Origin: Nepenthes gracilis
Taxonomy: Eukaryota; Streptophyta; Magnoliopsida; Caryophyllales; Nepenthaceae
Direction: 5' to 3'
NCBI GenBank assembly: GCA_033239525.1
Contig: BSYO01000014.1
Span: forward strand, 17,096,021 to 17,160,020
Length of the DNA: 64,000 bases
Shown: positions 11,063 through 23,485 of the stretch, in pieces
Layout of the letters: each line of letters begins with the position of its first letter
Numbering within the stretch: the stretch's first letter is position 1
Notes under the pieces: generated by a model
What the model saw: only the letters and a program-made list of their open reading frames with translations
Told to the model about the DNA's origin: nothing
Databases searched by the model: none
Position numbers and translations under genes: made by a program

Positions 11063-11804
11063 TTATCCTGCCGTTTGAAAATCCCCAAAGTCATCATCTG
11101 GTAAATCTTCTGAACTCTGATTTTCAACGGAATCTGAATGATTATACCTTGAAGAGTCCTCTCGGAGTGCTCGTCTCTCCTCTTTCGCATTCTCGCCCAC
11201 ACCTGAATTTGAAGATCTGTTGTGTTCGGACTGCCCAGTAGTAGTAGCTGTCGACAGAGTTGCTGGTGGCGGAGGGGGCAGTTTAATAGATAGTGATGGC
11301 TCTTTTTCGTTACTAGTCCTTTCTCTAGGTGAAAGAATGCTCGCACCCTGCTCCAAGTACTTGGACTTCATGCTGCAGCCAGCTTTCTGTCAATGGCATC
11401 AAAGCATTATGTTATCGCCCAGGGCGAACTAGATGTCAAATTTTCTGAGAAGAAAGAAAGGATAATTTGCCAAGAGAGCTCACGTTCTTCAACTGAAGAA
11501 CGAGGGTCTCTACATCTTTCAAACTGTAATCAATCGATGAAGTTCTCTGGAATTGCTGTTCCATTTCCATGGCGGTTTCCTTCTTGTCGAGGTACCTGGC
11601 AAACAAATTTAAAGATAAACCAGCCTTCATCTCAAAATCGATTTCTTTATATAACAAAATAACAAAAAAGAAGATCCAGCGAAGCTGCACAATGGAGAAT
11701 GCCGCAGCCGTACTTCATATGGTCATGGAGAGGGGCTTGGAAGTCACAAGCTTGTGGTCTCTCACGAAAGCCTATGCCAATGAAAGCATGCCGAACACGA
11801 CCAT
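11063..11804 (-). CDS. NECAP-like adaptin-ear-binding protein, C-terminal three exons
   Basis: Three minus-strand exons fit together in phase with GT/AG junctions: 11714-11804, 11484-11595 and 11063-11386. They encode GRVRHAFIGIGFRERPQA..DFQA..HDHMK, then YLDKKETAMEMEQQFQ..SSIDYSLKD..TLVLQLKN, then a Pro/Ser-rich tail KAGCSMKSKYLEQG...IKLPPPPPA...DLPDDDFGDFQTAG and stop. This is the end of the PH-like NECAP (DUF1681) domain plus the acidic DFGDF tail, used in clathrin-coat vesicle trafficking. The junction ATGAA|GTAC..CAG|GTAC gives MKYLD exactly. No stops or shifts are seen, but the N-terminal exons are missing: only an intron-like AT-rich stretch and then a Copia element follow. Either a fragment or a gene with its 5' exons beyond a transposon-filled intron. 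Confidence 0.85.
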
Positions 11805-12218
11805 CTGCAAGAGTTCTGTTCAGACTTCAGAAAAAATTAAAAACAGAACAGGGCTCAATAACCGAGCATCCATCGATAGACTTTTCTCAAGTTTATTATA
11901 AATATTTGTAATATAAACCTGATTAAAATCAAACAATTTGATCACTTTAATATAATTAATATAAAATTTTATAAGATTTATTAAAATATAAAGATATCAT
12001 GTATAAACACGGTCACAAAATTAGGTATAATTAATTTTTAGAGTTAGACATAATCACATGTAAAAGTATCAAATTCGATCTAACTCGATCTGAATTATAA
12101 TTATTTTTTAAATATGTATATTTTTTAATTTAAATAAATATTAACTTTGAAAATTATTTATTTTTAAAAAAATATATTTTTGTATAGTTAATAATTTTTA
12201 TATAAAATTATTTATTAA
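11805..12218. other. Intron-like AT-rich flank of the NECAP exons
   Basis: Ends in a plausible acceptor (TTGCAG on the minus strand at 11805-11810). No upstream exon is visible before the Copia LTR. Confidence 0.4.
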
Positions 12219-12707
12219 TGTTAGAAATATATCTTATACGATAAGATATATGAATTATTTATTTATTTAAATTAATTAAATAAATATAATTTATTAGTTT
12301 ATATATTTATTAAAGAAAATTTTTTAAAAAGATACATTCATTTAAGGCGTATCGTTTGATAAAAAAGATATGCATTTTCTGAATGATTATGTTTTTTTAA
12401 GACGTATTTTTTGGGTGAAAGGAGGAGAATTTTGATCATTTGAAAATGGTCATTTCCATCTATAAAAGGACGTCCATAGTTATCATTTTGGAATATATAA
12501 AAATTGTATAAAATTTTTATAAATTATAAGGAGAAAAAAAATTATTTTTCAATTCTTCGAGACAAGAACAGTTTCAGTGTGGCACGGAAAGCTCAACAAT
12601 AATAAATTCAGGTATATAAATTTATTTATTTACAATATTGATTGGTGAATAAATATGATAATAAAGATTTTGAGAATTAAAATTTTTATTTTCTTAAAGT
12701 AACTTAT
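12219..12707 (+). repeat. 5' LTR of the Copia element
   Basis: Begins TGTTAGAAATATATCTTATA. It shares blocks with 19084-19618 in the same order: GGTATATGAATT-like start, TCATTTAAG, ATTTTTTGGGT-like, AGGACGTCCATAGTTATCATTTT, AATTATAAGGAGAAAAA, GACAAGAACAG..GTGTGGCACG. Confidence 0.8.
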
Positions 12708-12710
12708 ATG

Positions 12711-12722
12711 TGGTACCAGAGT
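12711..12722 (+). other. Copia primer-binding site
   Basis: TGGTACCAGAGT directly after the 5' LTR differs by one or two bases from TGGTATCAGAGC, the initiator-tRNA-Met PBS of plant Copia elements. Confidence 0.8.
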
Positions 12723-13619
12723 GATAGTTCTAATTATCTTAGTTTCTTCCAGTAATATCGTTCAATTGATTTATTTTGCTAAATACTAATGTGTGATTTA
12801 CAGCCAAATATTTTTATGGCATTTTTATTCATGTTTTCTCACCAAACTCTAGCAAACTATGAGAAAAACATAAGAACAGTCGCTTTCCACACCTTTCGCC
12901 CATTTAATGCAGATATATGGCGTGCCTGTTTATCGAAATCTATAGTTGCTTTCCACTGAACCCATCGTCGGCCGTCCTAGACCTGGCCGTTTATTGCCCG
13001 CCGGTATAGATGGCAGCCAGATTTGGCGCCAAAACTTACGCTGAAGCGTCACCGGTCGCCGATGATCGCAGTCGGTCCATTGTCTGTCTAATAGGCAGCG
13101 GTTGCAGCCGATTAGTGGCGACGATTGGCGGCGGTGGTTGTTGTGAAAGGCGCCGATTGTAGGGGCTTTTCAGGCGACTGAAATGGTGGAAAAATGCAGG
13201 AAAAAGAAATAGAGACGAGAAGATGGACGGTGGAAAGAAAAGAAAAATAAAGAAAATGTAAAAGAAATAATATAATATATAATATAAACATTTTCCACGA
13301 GGTTTAAATGATTGGGCTTGTTTGCCCAGAATAGTTCCCGGGCCATGATGCTGAAACAGGAAAGCAAGTTTAATATAAAATAATCTGAAGATTATTTATG
13401 TGATTTAATATCAATATTATTTATGATTTTTGATAAAGTAAAAGTAACTGAGTATCTATATAATAAGGTAATTTAGTAGAAGTCAAAGTAGCCAAACTAA
13501 GTTATTTTATAGATATTAAATTATAGAATAAAAAATTAATATAGTTATCTCATAAATTAACTTAATTACTTTATAAATTTAAAGTACTATAATTTTTTAA
13601 TTGGTAAATATTATGTTAG

Positions 13620-15040
13620 GCACAAAACTATACTAACTTCTATATTAGTAGGATAAACTTGATCTTGATCTAAGGTAGAGGTCGGGCAGGAAGGATGCTC
13701 ATCAGCGTGCCAAAGCATCACATTCTATGATTTGTCATCGGCATTGTGGACATCCATAGAAGGAGGAGCCACATAATCAGCCGAAGCTTCACCAGGAGCC
13801 AAGTTCTTTGGGATAGCATCCCGCTCAACATTCAAGGAACCCAAATTCTTTCCTTTTTGTTTCTGGTTGGCATAACGGCTATCCACTCAATGCGTCGACT
13901 TCCATTGATAAGCTATCTCTACCTCAACAACCATAATCGAATCAACATCCCCAGATATAATCTGATTTTTTTAGGGAGTGGGTTACCCCTACCCACTTCC
14001 ACACATACCCGAGCGAAATGCACTCGTTCCAAGCTAACTCTGCTCGAATCCAGTTGGATTGGTTTACCAACCCCACTTGCTATCCAACTAATATCTAAGG
14101 GGTCCAATATTCGAGTGGGACATTAAACAAATTAATCCAAACAGGGAACGTTTGGTGAGCTTCCTTAGACAAAGCCATACCAGGCATCCATCTTTTGAGG
14201 AAGATGGTTTTCCCGCCAAAGGCCCAGGGACCTTTATCCAAACAAAGATTCAATTGAGTTTTAGAATCGAACCGGAAGAAGAAGAAGCCCTTATCATTCC
14301 CGGCGACATGACATAGACCAAATCTAGCCAGATTTTTCGTGCAATGGTGTTAACCGCCATAAAAGATAATGGGTTTTCATAGAAGTAACCCACCAATGTT
14401 ATTCCCCATAATTTCTGACTCTGCTAAATAACATTAGCAGGGGGAGAGATAGAGACAACATCCCCATCCATAGATTGCGGGGGATAATATTTAAGAGGAG
14501 GACATCGACTAAATCCTTTACTCTGAACAACTTCAGCCCATGAGGATTTGGGAGTAGTCAGAAACTCACCAGATTTTATTTGTGTAGAGGTGGTAACAAC
14601 CCTAGCAACAGAACCAATATTAGTCGGAACCACACCATGAATCAGACGCAAAGAGGCAGGAACAGCAGCATGGGCAGTAGCAGATGAAGACTCTGGTCCC
14701 AGAACATCCACAGAACCATTTTGCGGTAGGCTCTTATACCGGTCAGCATTATCAGCATTCGAATCAAGGGGAGAGGCAGGCGACACTAACAGATGACTAT
14801 TGCATAGTTTCAGAGGCTTTAGACTCTCCAAGAATGAGGTATCTGGGGTAAGGGAAGGGAGCAGAGCATCACTCTGCAAGGGGGGAAAGATTGAGAGGAG
14901 TCGGTGACACGAGAAGAAAACCCCGACGAAGAAGAGACATCGGGAATAGAGGATGACAGGAAGACCAAGGATGGCTCGTCGGCGCCCTCAGGGGATCGGC
15001 CATGGTCGGGCCGACAGAACAACGAACAGGCAACCCTACT
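13620..15040 (-). mobile_element. LINE ORF1 (DUF4283) fragment nested in the Copia element
   Basis: Minus-strand coding from about 15022 to 13720 in broken frames. Positions 14424-14879 encode a Ser/Pro-rich leader with SSWAEVVQSKGFSRCPP, the usual lead-in of plant LINE ORF1. It continues as GFFFFRFDSKTQLNLCLDKG, PWAFGGKTIFLKRWMPGMAL, PVWINLFNVPLEYWTP and, at 13919-14107, ISWIASGVGKPIQLD and RVHFARVCVEVGRG: the DUF4283 domain. The zinc knuckle and all of ORF2 (endonuclease/RT) are absent. LINE insertions are normally truncated at the 5' end, so the loss of the 3' part needs a later deletion. Outer boundaries are approximate. Confidence 0.75.
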
Positions 15041-15590
15041 TTCTGAAATGAAAAACGTTAAAGATTTAATGAAAACTATTAAAAATCATTTTTGATTTAT
15101 AGATAAATATCTTGCGGGAACTCTAATGGCAAAACTTATCACCATGAGTTTGATGGTACTCAAGGAATATATGAGCGTATACTTGAGATGATTAATTTGG
15201 TTGCCGAATTTAAAATCTTAGGTATGAATGTGAATAAATCTTTTGTTGTTTAATTTATAATGAATTATTTTCCTCCATAATATGGGTCTTTTTAAATTTA
15301 TTATAATACTATTAAAGATAAATAAAATGTCAATAAACTGGAAAGTATATTTGTTCAAGAGGAGGTAAAACTTAAATAATAAAAAATTTATTTGATAAAT
15401 TTAATGGGTTTTGGTGGTAAAGAAAAGAAGAAGAGAAAGAAAGAGAGTATTAAGGCCAAACCATCAAAAGAATAGGAGCATCATTTTGATACAATGATTC
15501 AAAACAAGGAAAGTAATGGAAGGTGTCACTACTATAAAAAAGTAGGACATTTTAAGAAAAATTCTTATAAAAGAAAGGCTTGAAAAGAAA
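15040..15590 (+). pseudogene. Copia gag (UBN2-type) relic
   Basis: The plus strand near 15130-15380 reads, with stops, GTQGIYERILEMINLVAEF, KILGMNVNKSFVV and NYFPPYGSF-like pieces, typical of the UBN2 gag of plant Copia elements. Near 15510-15580 there is a decayed CCHC zinc knuckle (CHYYKKVGHFKKNSYKRK) in which one of the first two Cys is lost. Confidence 0.65.
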
Positions 15591-16037
15591 TGTGAGTATT
15601 TGGCTTATATTTATTTTGAATCAAAACTAATTAAAATTTCTTATAATATTTGGCATTTCAATTCAGGTTTTAACGTTCATATTTCTAAAATGATACAAGA
15701 ATTTCTCATAACACAGATCCTAAACCAAAATAAAAATCTTTTTATCTTGAAAAATAGTATCAAAGTTTCTATTTCTACTACTAAAGCTTTTTATTTATTT
15801 TTTGATATTAGATTGTATTTGAATTTATTAAAAACACCATATATACCTTTAATTTCTAGAAATCTTATTTCTATTTTCAAATTTGATACTCCGAGTTACT
15901 CTTTGTAACTAAAAAATAAAAGAGTAGACACATATAAAAATAAAACCTTCTTTGATTTAAAAACTCTTTCTAATGACCTCTACAAAATAAATCTTAACCA
16001 AAATTTTACTGAAACTCTTATATCCCTATATCATAAT

Positions 16038-16322
16038 GTGAAAATAAAATGTAATCGTATGAACGATAACCCATCTTTTTTGTTGTATAAAAGATTTGGT
16101 CATATATTTAAAGATCATATTAAAATGTTGGTGAAAGAAGACATTTTATCTAACATTTATTTCTTCAATCTTGATGTATGTGTGGATTGTATTAAAAAAA
16201 TAAATCAAATATATAAAGAAGGGTGTCACAAGAAATATAGAACTTTTAGATATTATCTATACCGACATATTGTGCCTTTTGACTTTCCATCTTTAGGTGA
16301 AAAAAATATTTCATCACTTTAA
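16038..16322 (+). pseudogene. GAG-pre-integrase domain relic (Copia)
   Basis: Open stretch of 94 residues with LLYKRFGHIFKDHIKMLVKE and FFNLDVCVDCIK, matching the GAG-pre-integrase domain (HxxxGH...CxxC) of plant Copia polyproteins; the HRRLGH His is replaced here (YKRFGH). The integrase core should follow, but 16330-17240 shows only broken remains. Confidence 0.75.
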
Positions 16323-17245
16323 TTGATAATTTTTTTACGTTATTACTATTTTGTTTATTGTTTGAAAAGTCTCAGGGTATAAATACTTTAAAGATATACA
16401 TAATTGAGGATAAAAGATAATTAAATAAAAGTGTAAAATTTATTTGATCTGATAGAAACGATAAATATTATAGTAAATATGATGAATAAGAATAATATCT
16501 TGGCTCTTTTGCTAAGTTGTTAAAAAAGTATGATATATATGTATAATACACTATGTTAGGGATGTCATAGTAAAATTATTGTTGAATGGTATAATTATAC
16601 CTTAATGGATATAATTAGGAGTATGTTGAGTAATTTATTTTTATCCAAATTTTTATGAATAAAAATCTTAAAGATTACTGTACATATTTTTAATTGGGTT
16701 CATAGTAAAATAGTTCTAGAAACTCCTTTTGAGTTATGAACTGACAAAAAATTAAATATTTAAGACCTTTATATTTGGGGGTACCCAACAAAAGTTAGAA
16801 TGTATAATTCATGAGAAAAGAAATTAAATTTTAGAATAGTAGGTTTTGCTATCCTAACCACAATACAAAAATAATAAAAATCGGTAATATCAAACTCTTA
16901 GAGAATGGTAAAATTAGTAGGAGTAATATTCCATAAAATGTGAAGATTAAAGAAATTATGGTATAAGTTTTTATGCCCATAATTTAAAAAAATTATTATT
17001 TTGACTGTTATTGAACAATTAATCAGTGATTCTATATTCCATAATGAGAATAGCATCATTAAATAAAATGTTGAACGATGATAAGAAATAGTTTTAAAAA
17101 GATCTAATAGAGAAAGGATATTTACTATTTTAAATGATTATTTAATCTATTTATAAAAATTTGAATATAATATAGGGATATAAAATGTTTAGTTTCTTTC
17201 TAACAAGTTATAATAAGAAATAATTTTTCTAAATAGATTGATATA

Positions 17246-17860
17246 ATGACAAATAAGTTAAAATCAATGGTACATGATGAAATTTTGGATCTCATCGAAT
17301 TGCTTGAATGTTATACAACAGTTTGTTGTAAATGGATATTTAAAATCAAAAGTGACTCTAAAGGTAATATCGAACAATATAAAATTAGACTTGTGGCTAA
17401 AAGTTATAATCAAAGATGTGTCATTGATTATAAGGAGGCTTTCTCTCTAATTTCAAAAAATGACTCCTTGTGATTTATAATAGTATTGGTGATACATTTT
17501 GATTTGGAGTTGTACCAAATAGATATAAATATTGCTTTTCTAAATTGAAGCTTCAATGAAGAAATTTATATGGAATAACATGAAGGATTTTTAGTTGAAG
17601 GATAACAGAGTTTAGTTTGTAAATTTAAAAAATTGATATTTTGACTTAAATAAGTCTCACAATAATGGTATCTTAAATTTTATAATACTATTTTATTCTT
17701 CGATTTTACAGAGTGGGAGTAAGTTTATATTGTAGGTTCTATATGTTGATGATATATTATTTATAAGCAGTGATATTTTATTGTTCCATAAAATTAATGG
17801 TTATTTTTTTAAAAAAATTGATATGAAAGATATGGGTGAGGCAACTTATATGATATGAAT
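17246..17860 (+). pseudogene. Copia reverse transcriptase (RVT_2) relic
   Basis: Positions 17246-17473 encode CCKWIFKIKSDSKGNIEQYK and RLVAKSYNQ, the start of RVT_2. Near 17736-17765 the catalytic box LYVDDILFI is still readable. Several stops between them. Confidence 0.75.
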
Positions 17861-17999
17861 AAAAATATTTCAAGATAGATCACATTGATTGTTGAGATTG
17901 TTTCTAAAAAGATATATTAAGAAAATTTTAGAGAGATCTGGAATGAAAAACTGTACAACAAGTATCACTGTAATCCAGAAAAGTGATTAATTTAGTTTA

Positions 18000-18560
18000 A
18001 TATATACTCACAAAATAAATGAGAATGAAATTAAATGAAAGATATTACTTATGTAGCTGTTGAGGAGGTTTGATGTATGCACAAACTTACACTAGATCAG
18101 ATATAAGTTTTACGGTTGGTATACACGAATAATATCAAAGTAATCCTGGTATGGATCACTGAAAAATTATAAAAAAGTGATGAGATACTTACAATAATCA
18201 AAGACAATATGCTTACTTATAAGAAGTCAAATCATTTAAAGGTGACGAAATATTCAGATTCAACTATGTTTGATATATAAATACCAAAAAGTTTACATCT
18301 GAATATATATATATTTTTTGGTTGAATGAGCAATTTCATAAAAAAAGTATAAAATAATTTGTGATTATTGTATCCACAATAGAAGCAGAATTTATGGCAT
18401 GCTTTGAAGTCTATGCATACATTATGGTTACGAAATTTTATTTTAGGATTTAAAATTATTGATAATATACCTAGGCCAATGAAAATTTATTATGATAATT
18501 TTATAATAGTTTTTTTCAAAGAACGTCAAGTATTCATAGGATATTAAGTATATAAAAATT
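18000..18560 (+). pseudogene. Copia RNase H relic
   Basis: Near 18367-18410 the plus strand reads IVSTIEAEFMACFE, matching the SLSTTEAEY(M/V)A segment of the Copia RNase H. The rest is degenerate. Confidence 0.6.
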
Positions 18561-19070
18561 AAATATTTTATCCTTAAAAGTAAAATTTAGAAATAAAAGA
18601 TGTCAATAGAGTGTATTAGTACTAAGCTTATGATTACAGATTCATTAACTATGAGTTTACCTCTAAATATATTTGTAAATCATGTTAATAGTATTGATCT
18701 TTATTATTACCTATGATATAATGATATTACTCTTGATATTTAAAATTTTACATAATATATTTCTAATACTTTCTATTTTTTATATTATTTGAACTTAAAG
18801 TTTTAGATTAATAATAATAAGAATAATCTCTCACTAAGATTTTATTATTAAACCGTAGAAGTATTTGTTATTTAATATTTAATCATATAATTTACAAATG
18901 TTGTGATACATATAAGGAATTATATCGCATAATGATATGGAATCTCCATTACTCATATTTATTAATTACTTATTTATAGTATTATGATATCTAAACTATT
19001 AGAGGATTATAATATTATGCATTTAAAATTTAGTTTAATCAAATTTTTATAAATATTATTATCATATGGG

Positions 19071-19618
19071 CAAAGTGGGAGAATATTAAAAATATATCCT
19101 ATATAATAAGGTATATGAATTGTTGATTCATTAAATATATCCTATATATCATTATATATATATATATAAGCAAACTTTTTTAAAAAATGTGTCCATTTAA
19201 GATGGATCCTTTAATAAAAATGATATATTATTTTTTTAATAAATATATCATTTTGAAACATCCCCGTTGAGTAAAAGGATTTATCATTTTTGAATGATCA
19301 TATCTTTTCAAAAAGTATTTTTTGGATAAAAGAAATGACATTTTGATAATTTAAAATTATCCCTTTTCTATTTCAAGAAGGATGTCCATGATTATCATTT
19401 TCGAATATATTAAACTTATATAAAGTATCTACAAATTATAAAAAGAAAAAAGAGAAATTATCTTTCAATTTTTTGAAACAAGAATAATTTTTGTGTGGCA
19501 CGAAAGGTTTGATGATAATGGAATCATGTGTGTAAATTTACTTATATATATAATTGATTAGTCAAAAGATGTGATAATAAATGAGAATTAAAGTTTTTAT
19601 CTCATTAAGTGACTTATA
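19071..19618 (+). repeat. PPT and 3' LTR of the Copia element
   Basis: CAAAGTGGGAGAA at 19071-19083 is a classic polypurine tract. The LTR follows from 19084 (TATTAAAAATATATCC, a mutated TGTTAGAAATATATC) to about 19618. It is longer than the 5' LTR because of extra AT-rich repeats near 19125-19170 and 19230-19275. Confidence 0.75.
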
Positions 19619-20628
19619 AATAAAATATATAATTAAATAATATTTTATCTTTTATAAATTTTAAAATATTGTATATTTTTAGATTTTTTATTTAAATATA
19701 ATTTTTAAATAAATATAATAAAAATAAAAAAAGTATCCATCTAGAACCCTAAAACCAACCTAGTTTAGTCCATGGATGGGGCACGGTTAATACTTTCAGT
19801 TTAGGTGATTGGATATTGTCCAATTTGATCGGTCATAAATTTTTGTTTAAACTTAACTCATATTTGGCTCAAATTAAATTATAATCAAGTCTATTGTAAT
19901 ACAAAAAAATTTATCATCTATATTCGGAAAATAACTTTGAATAACTTAAATATTGAGTCTTAAAAAAGCTAAAATTTCTAAATTTTATATAATTTGATTT
20001 GGTACTATTGGGGATCAATTCATAATTAAATTGTATATCACGGTTGGAATTTTTATTAAATAAAATTAAATTATTAATTTGGACAAACCGCCCAAGTCAT
20101 CAATGCATATCTTAATTTAGTTTAAGCAATTTGTATGATTTATAGTATTAAGCTCATTAACCTAAAATTTATTTATTCAATTTGTCATATGATATAAAAA
20201 ATTTAGTGTAAATAAATAATAATATTAATATGATAAAAATAATTCTTAAATATTATCAAAATAATGTAATAAATATAGTAAAATTATATAATAAAAAATA
20301 TAAAATAATATTTTAAGTAAAAAAAAAAATTATACATCAATAGAGAAATACTTTTGTTGGGTACATTGCCCCAATATAAATTTGGTTTGAGGCATATATT
20401 CTAGTGGCCCAAATGAAGGAGTAAGAGACAGATAAGAATAAGTAAGCAATGACCTTCCGATGTATTAATTGAAAAGCTCAATTCAAGTCGATTACCAAAC
20501 AATTGAAGGTTTATAATGAATCAGTAATGACCCTATTTGAAAATGGCTAAGACGACTTTACAATTAATAGTTAGACGGTTCTTTCATTAAATTGGGATTA
20601 CAATTACATATTAAAAAGTATTATCTTC
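19619..20628. other. AT-rich spacer between two retrotransposons
   Basis: No open frame or repeat that I can identify; ends at the 5' LTR of element B. Confidence 0.5.
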
Positions 20629-21634
20629 TCATAGGTACGCTAATAATAGGTTGGCCCAAGAAGAAGAAATAGTCTAGATGCACAACGGCCATTTACACCT
20701 AGGGATCAATGCCTAGACGGTCAACGCTAGCCATTGACCGAACGAAAATCCAATGAGGCAATTAAAGCCCAAGAGTAGGATGGCCCATTTGGGCCCAAGA
20801 CGGTCAACGCTTCTGTTGACCGGAAGCATGCAAGATAGTCAATACTTTCAATGACCGGAAGCATGCAAGACACCAATTGACCGGCTGAAGATCAGGCCTC
20901 ACGCAACCTAAGGCCAAATTGGCCCATGTGTCCATCCTCATGCAAAAACGGTCTTCTCCTCTAATTTCACGCTCTCCACAGAAAGTAACCTCTATTGTAA
21001 CGGTTGCTCCCAAAATCAATGTGCATCCCTAAAGGAAGGTGCCAGAATCCTTTCCTTATCTACTAAAAACCCTAACGGTTACAGAATGTAGAAGAAAAGT
21101 AATCAATCCAACGACCGTTATAGCCATAAAGGTAGCACGCCAGAAAAGGTAATGGTCCCAATAGGGCGTGGGTATCAAGCCCTTCTGCACAAGGCAACCC
21201 GGTGCAATATTTATAAAAGGTCATAAAGTTTACACTTAAGGGCACGTTCGCACTTGCCTGCAAAAAATCTTCTCTTACAAAAGCTCTCACCCTTTCAGGA
21301 TTCTAACGCTCTCTCTCTCTACTACTATATTCCCAATGAATATAGTACTTAGAGATTTTGCTCCTTACGAGCAGCCCAAACCTCTCAGCCTATGAGAGCA
21401 TCCCCACGAAATAAACACTCTCTATATTTATATTGCGCCTCATTGCATCCACCTTACTTCGAAGGTCGTTTACTGATTTCAGCGTCGCAATGTTTTCAAT
21501 GGGACAACCTCCCACCGTCACCTAACCTTTTGTTCGCAATTGTGGTGTGTAGGATCCAAACTCAGTGGATAGAGTCGCACTTAGATGAATGACTTAACCC
21601 AAATTTATTCGAAATTTGAATTCAAGACACATCA
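20629..21634 (+). repeat. 5' LTR of element B
   Basis: Carries W-box-type pairs GGTCAAC..ATTGACC at 20719-20739, GGTCAAC..GTTGACC at 20802-20821 and AGTCAAT..AATGACC near 20836. A TATA-like ATATTTATAAAAGG lies near 21209, then the leader, then the shared U5 block (TTTCAGCGTCGCAATG, GGGACAACCTCCCACC, TGGTGTGTAGGATCC). Many substitutions relative to 30006-30997 show this is an old insertion. Confidence 0.85.
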
Positions 21635-21635
21635 T

Positions 21636-21650
21636 TGATGCCGTCTGTGG
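21636..21650 (+). other. Primer-binding site, element B
   Basis: TTGATGCCGTCTGTGG right after the LTR end is a two-base variant of TTGGCGCCGTCTGTGG. Confidence 0.75.
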
Positions 21651-21802
21651 AAAGCTTACGAAAAGGTTACCAATTTTCACAATAACTTTCCTGTTCAGTT
21701 CCACAATCAGTTTCATTCATCAAAATAGTGTACACCAGACCGCAAGCTAACGGTCCCGCTAGAGGCGCGGCCATACTCAATTAGGACCACTCTGCTGATA
21801 AC

Positions 21803-22908
21803 TTGGTGAATGGGGTGGTTAATGGAGTACCCGCTCAATTCTTCCAGATGCTGGTAGAACAAATGAGCAACAGGAATCAAAGATTTCAGATACTCTGGGC
21901 CTGCCAAGAAAATATGAAGAAGGGGGCTCCGCCCGCAGTAATCCCTACTCTAGCCTCCAGTAGAGGAGGCTTGAAGAAGAAGAATCCATCCGAGAAGACC
22001 AAGAGGCCGGGCAGCACTCAAGCATCGGAGGCCTCATACGCCAAAACCGCCCAGGGTTCGAAGGACGTTTGGGCAGTAGGACTCTGGAGGAGAGTCCAGA
22101 ACGGAGGAATTTTTGATACTCTCAGGTGGAGACCAGGCACCAAGCTCAAGAGGGAGCCTCCAAGATTGTTAGGTCCACTGGTGGCAATAGCCAATCGGCT
22201 ACTCGCCATATCGGAGAAGGAACGGAGGTTAGAACCTACCTCAACTCCAAAAGAATTGACAATGCTGCCCGCAAAGATTCGAGGGTGGAGAAGATTTTGA
22301 ACCATGTATTCAAAGGTGACGAACACGCCAGAGATCTGGACAGATCACCTTTCACAGCACAGATCTAGAATCGCCCTTTGCCAGCAAAGTTCAAGATGCC
22401 AACCATTGACTCTTACGAAGGGAGTGCTGATCCTACAGATCACCTGAATCACTTTCGTACTTATTTGAGTCTCAAGGGGTTGGAGGACGTAGCGATGTGC
22501 CATTGCTTCCCTCTTACGCTGATGAGAGACGCCCACATCTAATTCCATCGTCTCCCATCAGACTTGATTCAGAGCTTCTGAGAGCTCACTGATCTCTTCT
22601 TAGCGCAATACGCTTCCAACCGTTGGGAAGAAAAGCAGCCATGACACCTTTTTCACATCAAGTAGAAGTAGGGAGAGAATCCAAGGAAATTCCTGGATCA
22701 CTTCGTGGTGGAGGCCAAAAGGATTCCTAAGCTCACGGAAGAGATGAAGCTTGGCAATTTCATCTCTACCTTAATACATGGGGACTTCTTCAAGTGTTTG
22801 TCACATAAGAATCCGCAGATCTTTCGGAAAGTGGAATCTATCACCAGGGCCTACGCAGCGGCCAAAGAGGCCAACGAGACTAAGCATCCTGAAAGGACTG
22901 AATAGCCT
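21803..22908 (+). pseudogene. Gag, element B
   Basis: The N-terminal part (21803-22300) has FFQMLVEQMSNRNQRF and a Lys/Ser-rich stretch. The gag core follows from about 22380: KMPTIDSYEGSADPTDHL, FRTYLSLKGLEDVAMCHCFP, FHRLPSDLIQSF, then KLGNFISTLIHGDFFKCLSH. In-frame stops occur at HI-stop-FHRLP and QSF-stop-ELTD, plus others. It is homologous to gag of element A. Confidence 0.8.
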
Positions 22909-23485
22909 CGCTCTTTCCCAGCCGAGGGAAAGAGGAAGCACAACTGAGGCGATAAATCTAACACCCCTAATCGATACACGCTCCAACGTCCTCATGCAGA
23001 TTCGTGAGGAGAAGTTCCTTAAGTGGCACAAACCACTTAAGAAAGTGTAGGGAGGAAATCCAACTAAAAATTGTGATTTTCATTGATCTCCTGGATACTC
23101 CACAGAGTACTACAAGACCCTTCAGTGAGAGATCGAGGAGCTCATCCGGAGGGGCCACCTCACCAGATTTGTTAAGAACTCTGAACAGAGTCTGGTACCT
23201 CAGGCGGGGAAGGACCAGAGCCTTCCTAACCACGGAACTGGGTCGCAATTGAAGTGATCAATACGAACACAACCCGATCTGTTAAGACCCCAGCGGACCC
23301 CAAGGAGCAGCAGACTGGGTGGAAGAAGCAGCACATAGAGGACAACGTCATTAGTTTTAATGATAATGATATGCAACATTTAATCTCCCCTATACAGATC
23401 CCCTTGTTGTATCTGCGCTTATTTCGGAAGGTAGGATTGATTACCAATTGAAATGAATCTTTATTGATAATGAAAGTTTTCAAGA

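Larger units (their letters stand above)
12219..19618 (+). mobile_element. Decayed Ty1/Copia retrotransposon
   Basis: Two similar direct repeats, 12219-12707 and 19084-19618, flank an interior with a Copia-type PBS (TGGTACCAGAGT at 12711), gag (UBN2-type), zinc-knuckle relic, GAG-pre-integrase, reverse transcriptase and RNase H in Copia order, and a purine-rich tract (CAAAGTGGGAGAA) before the 3' LTR. Numerous stops and shifts make it inactive. Flanks ATTAA and AATAA may be a decayed target-site duplication. A LINE ORF1 fragment is nested at about 13620-15040, between the leader and gag. Confidence 0.85.

Noticed and set aside
11569..11911. 110- and 70-residue plus-strand open stretches
   Set aside because: They overlap the NECAP-like exons on the other strand, where splice sites and family motifs fit far better.
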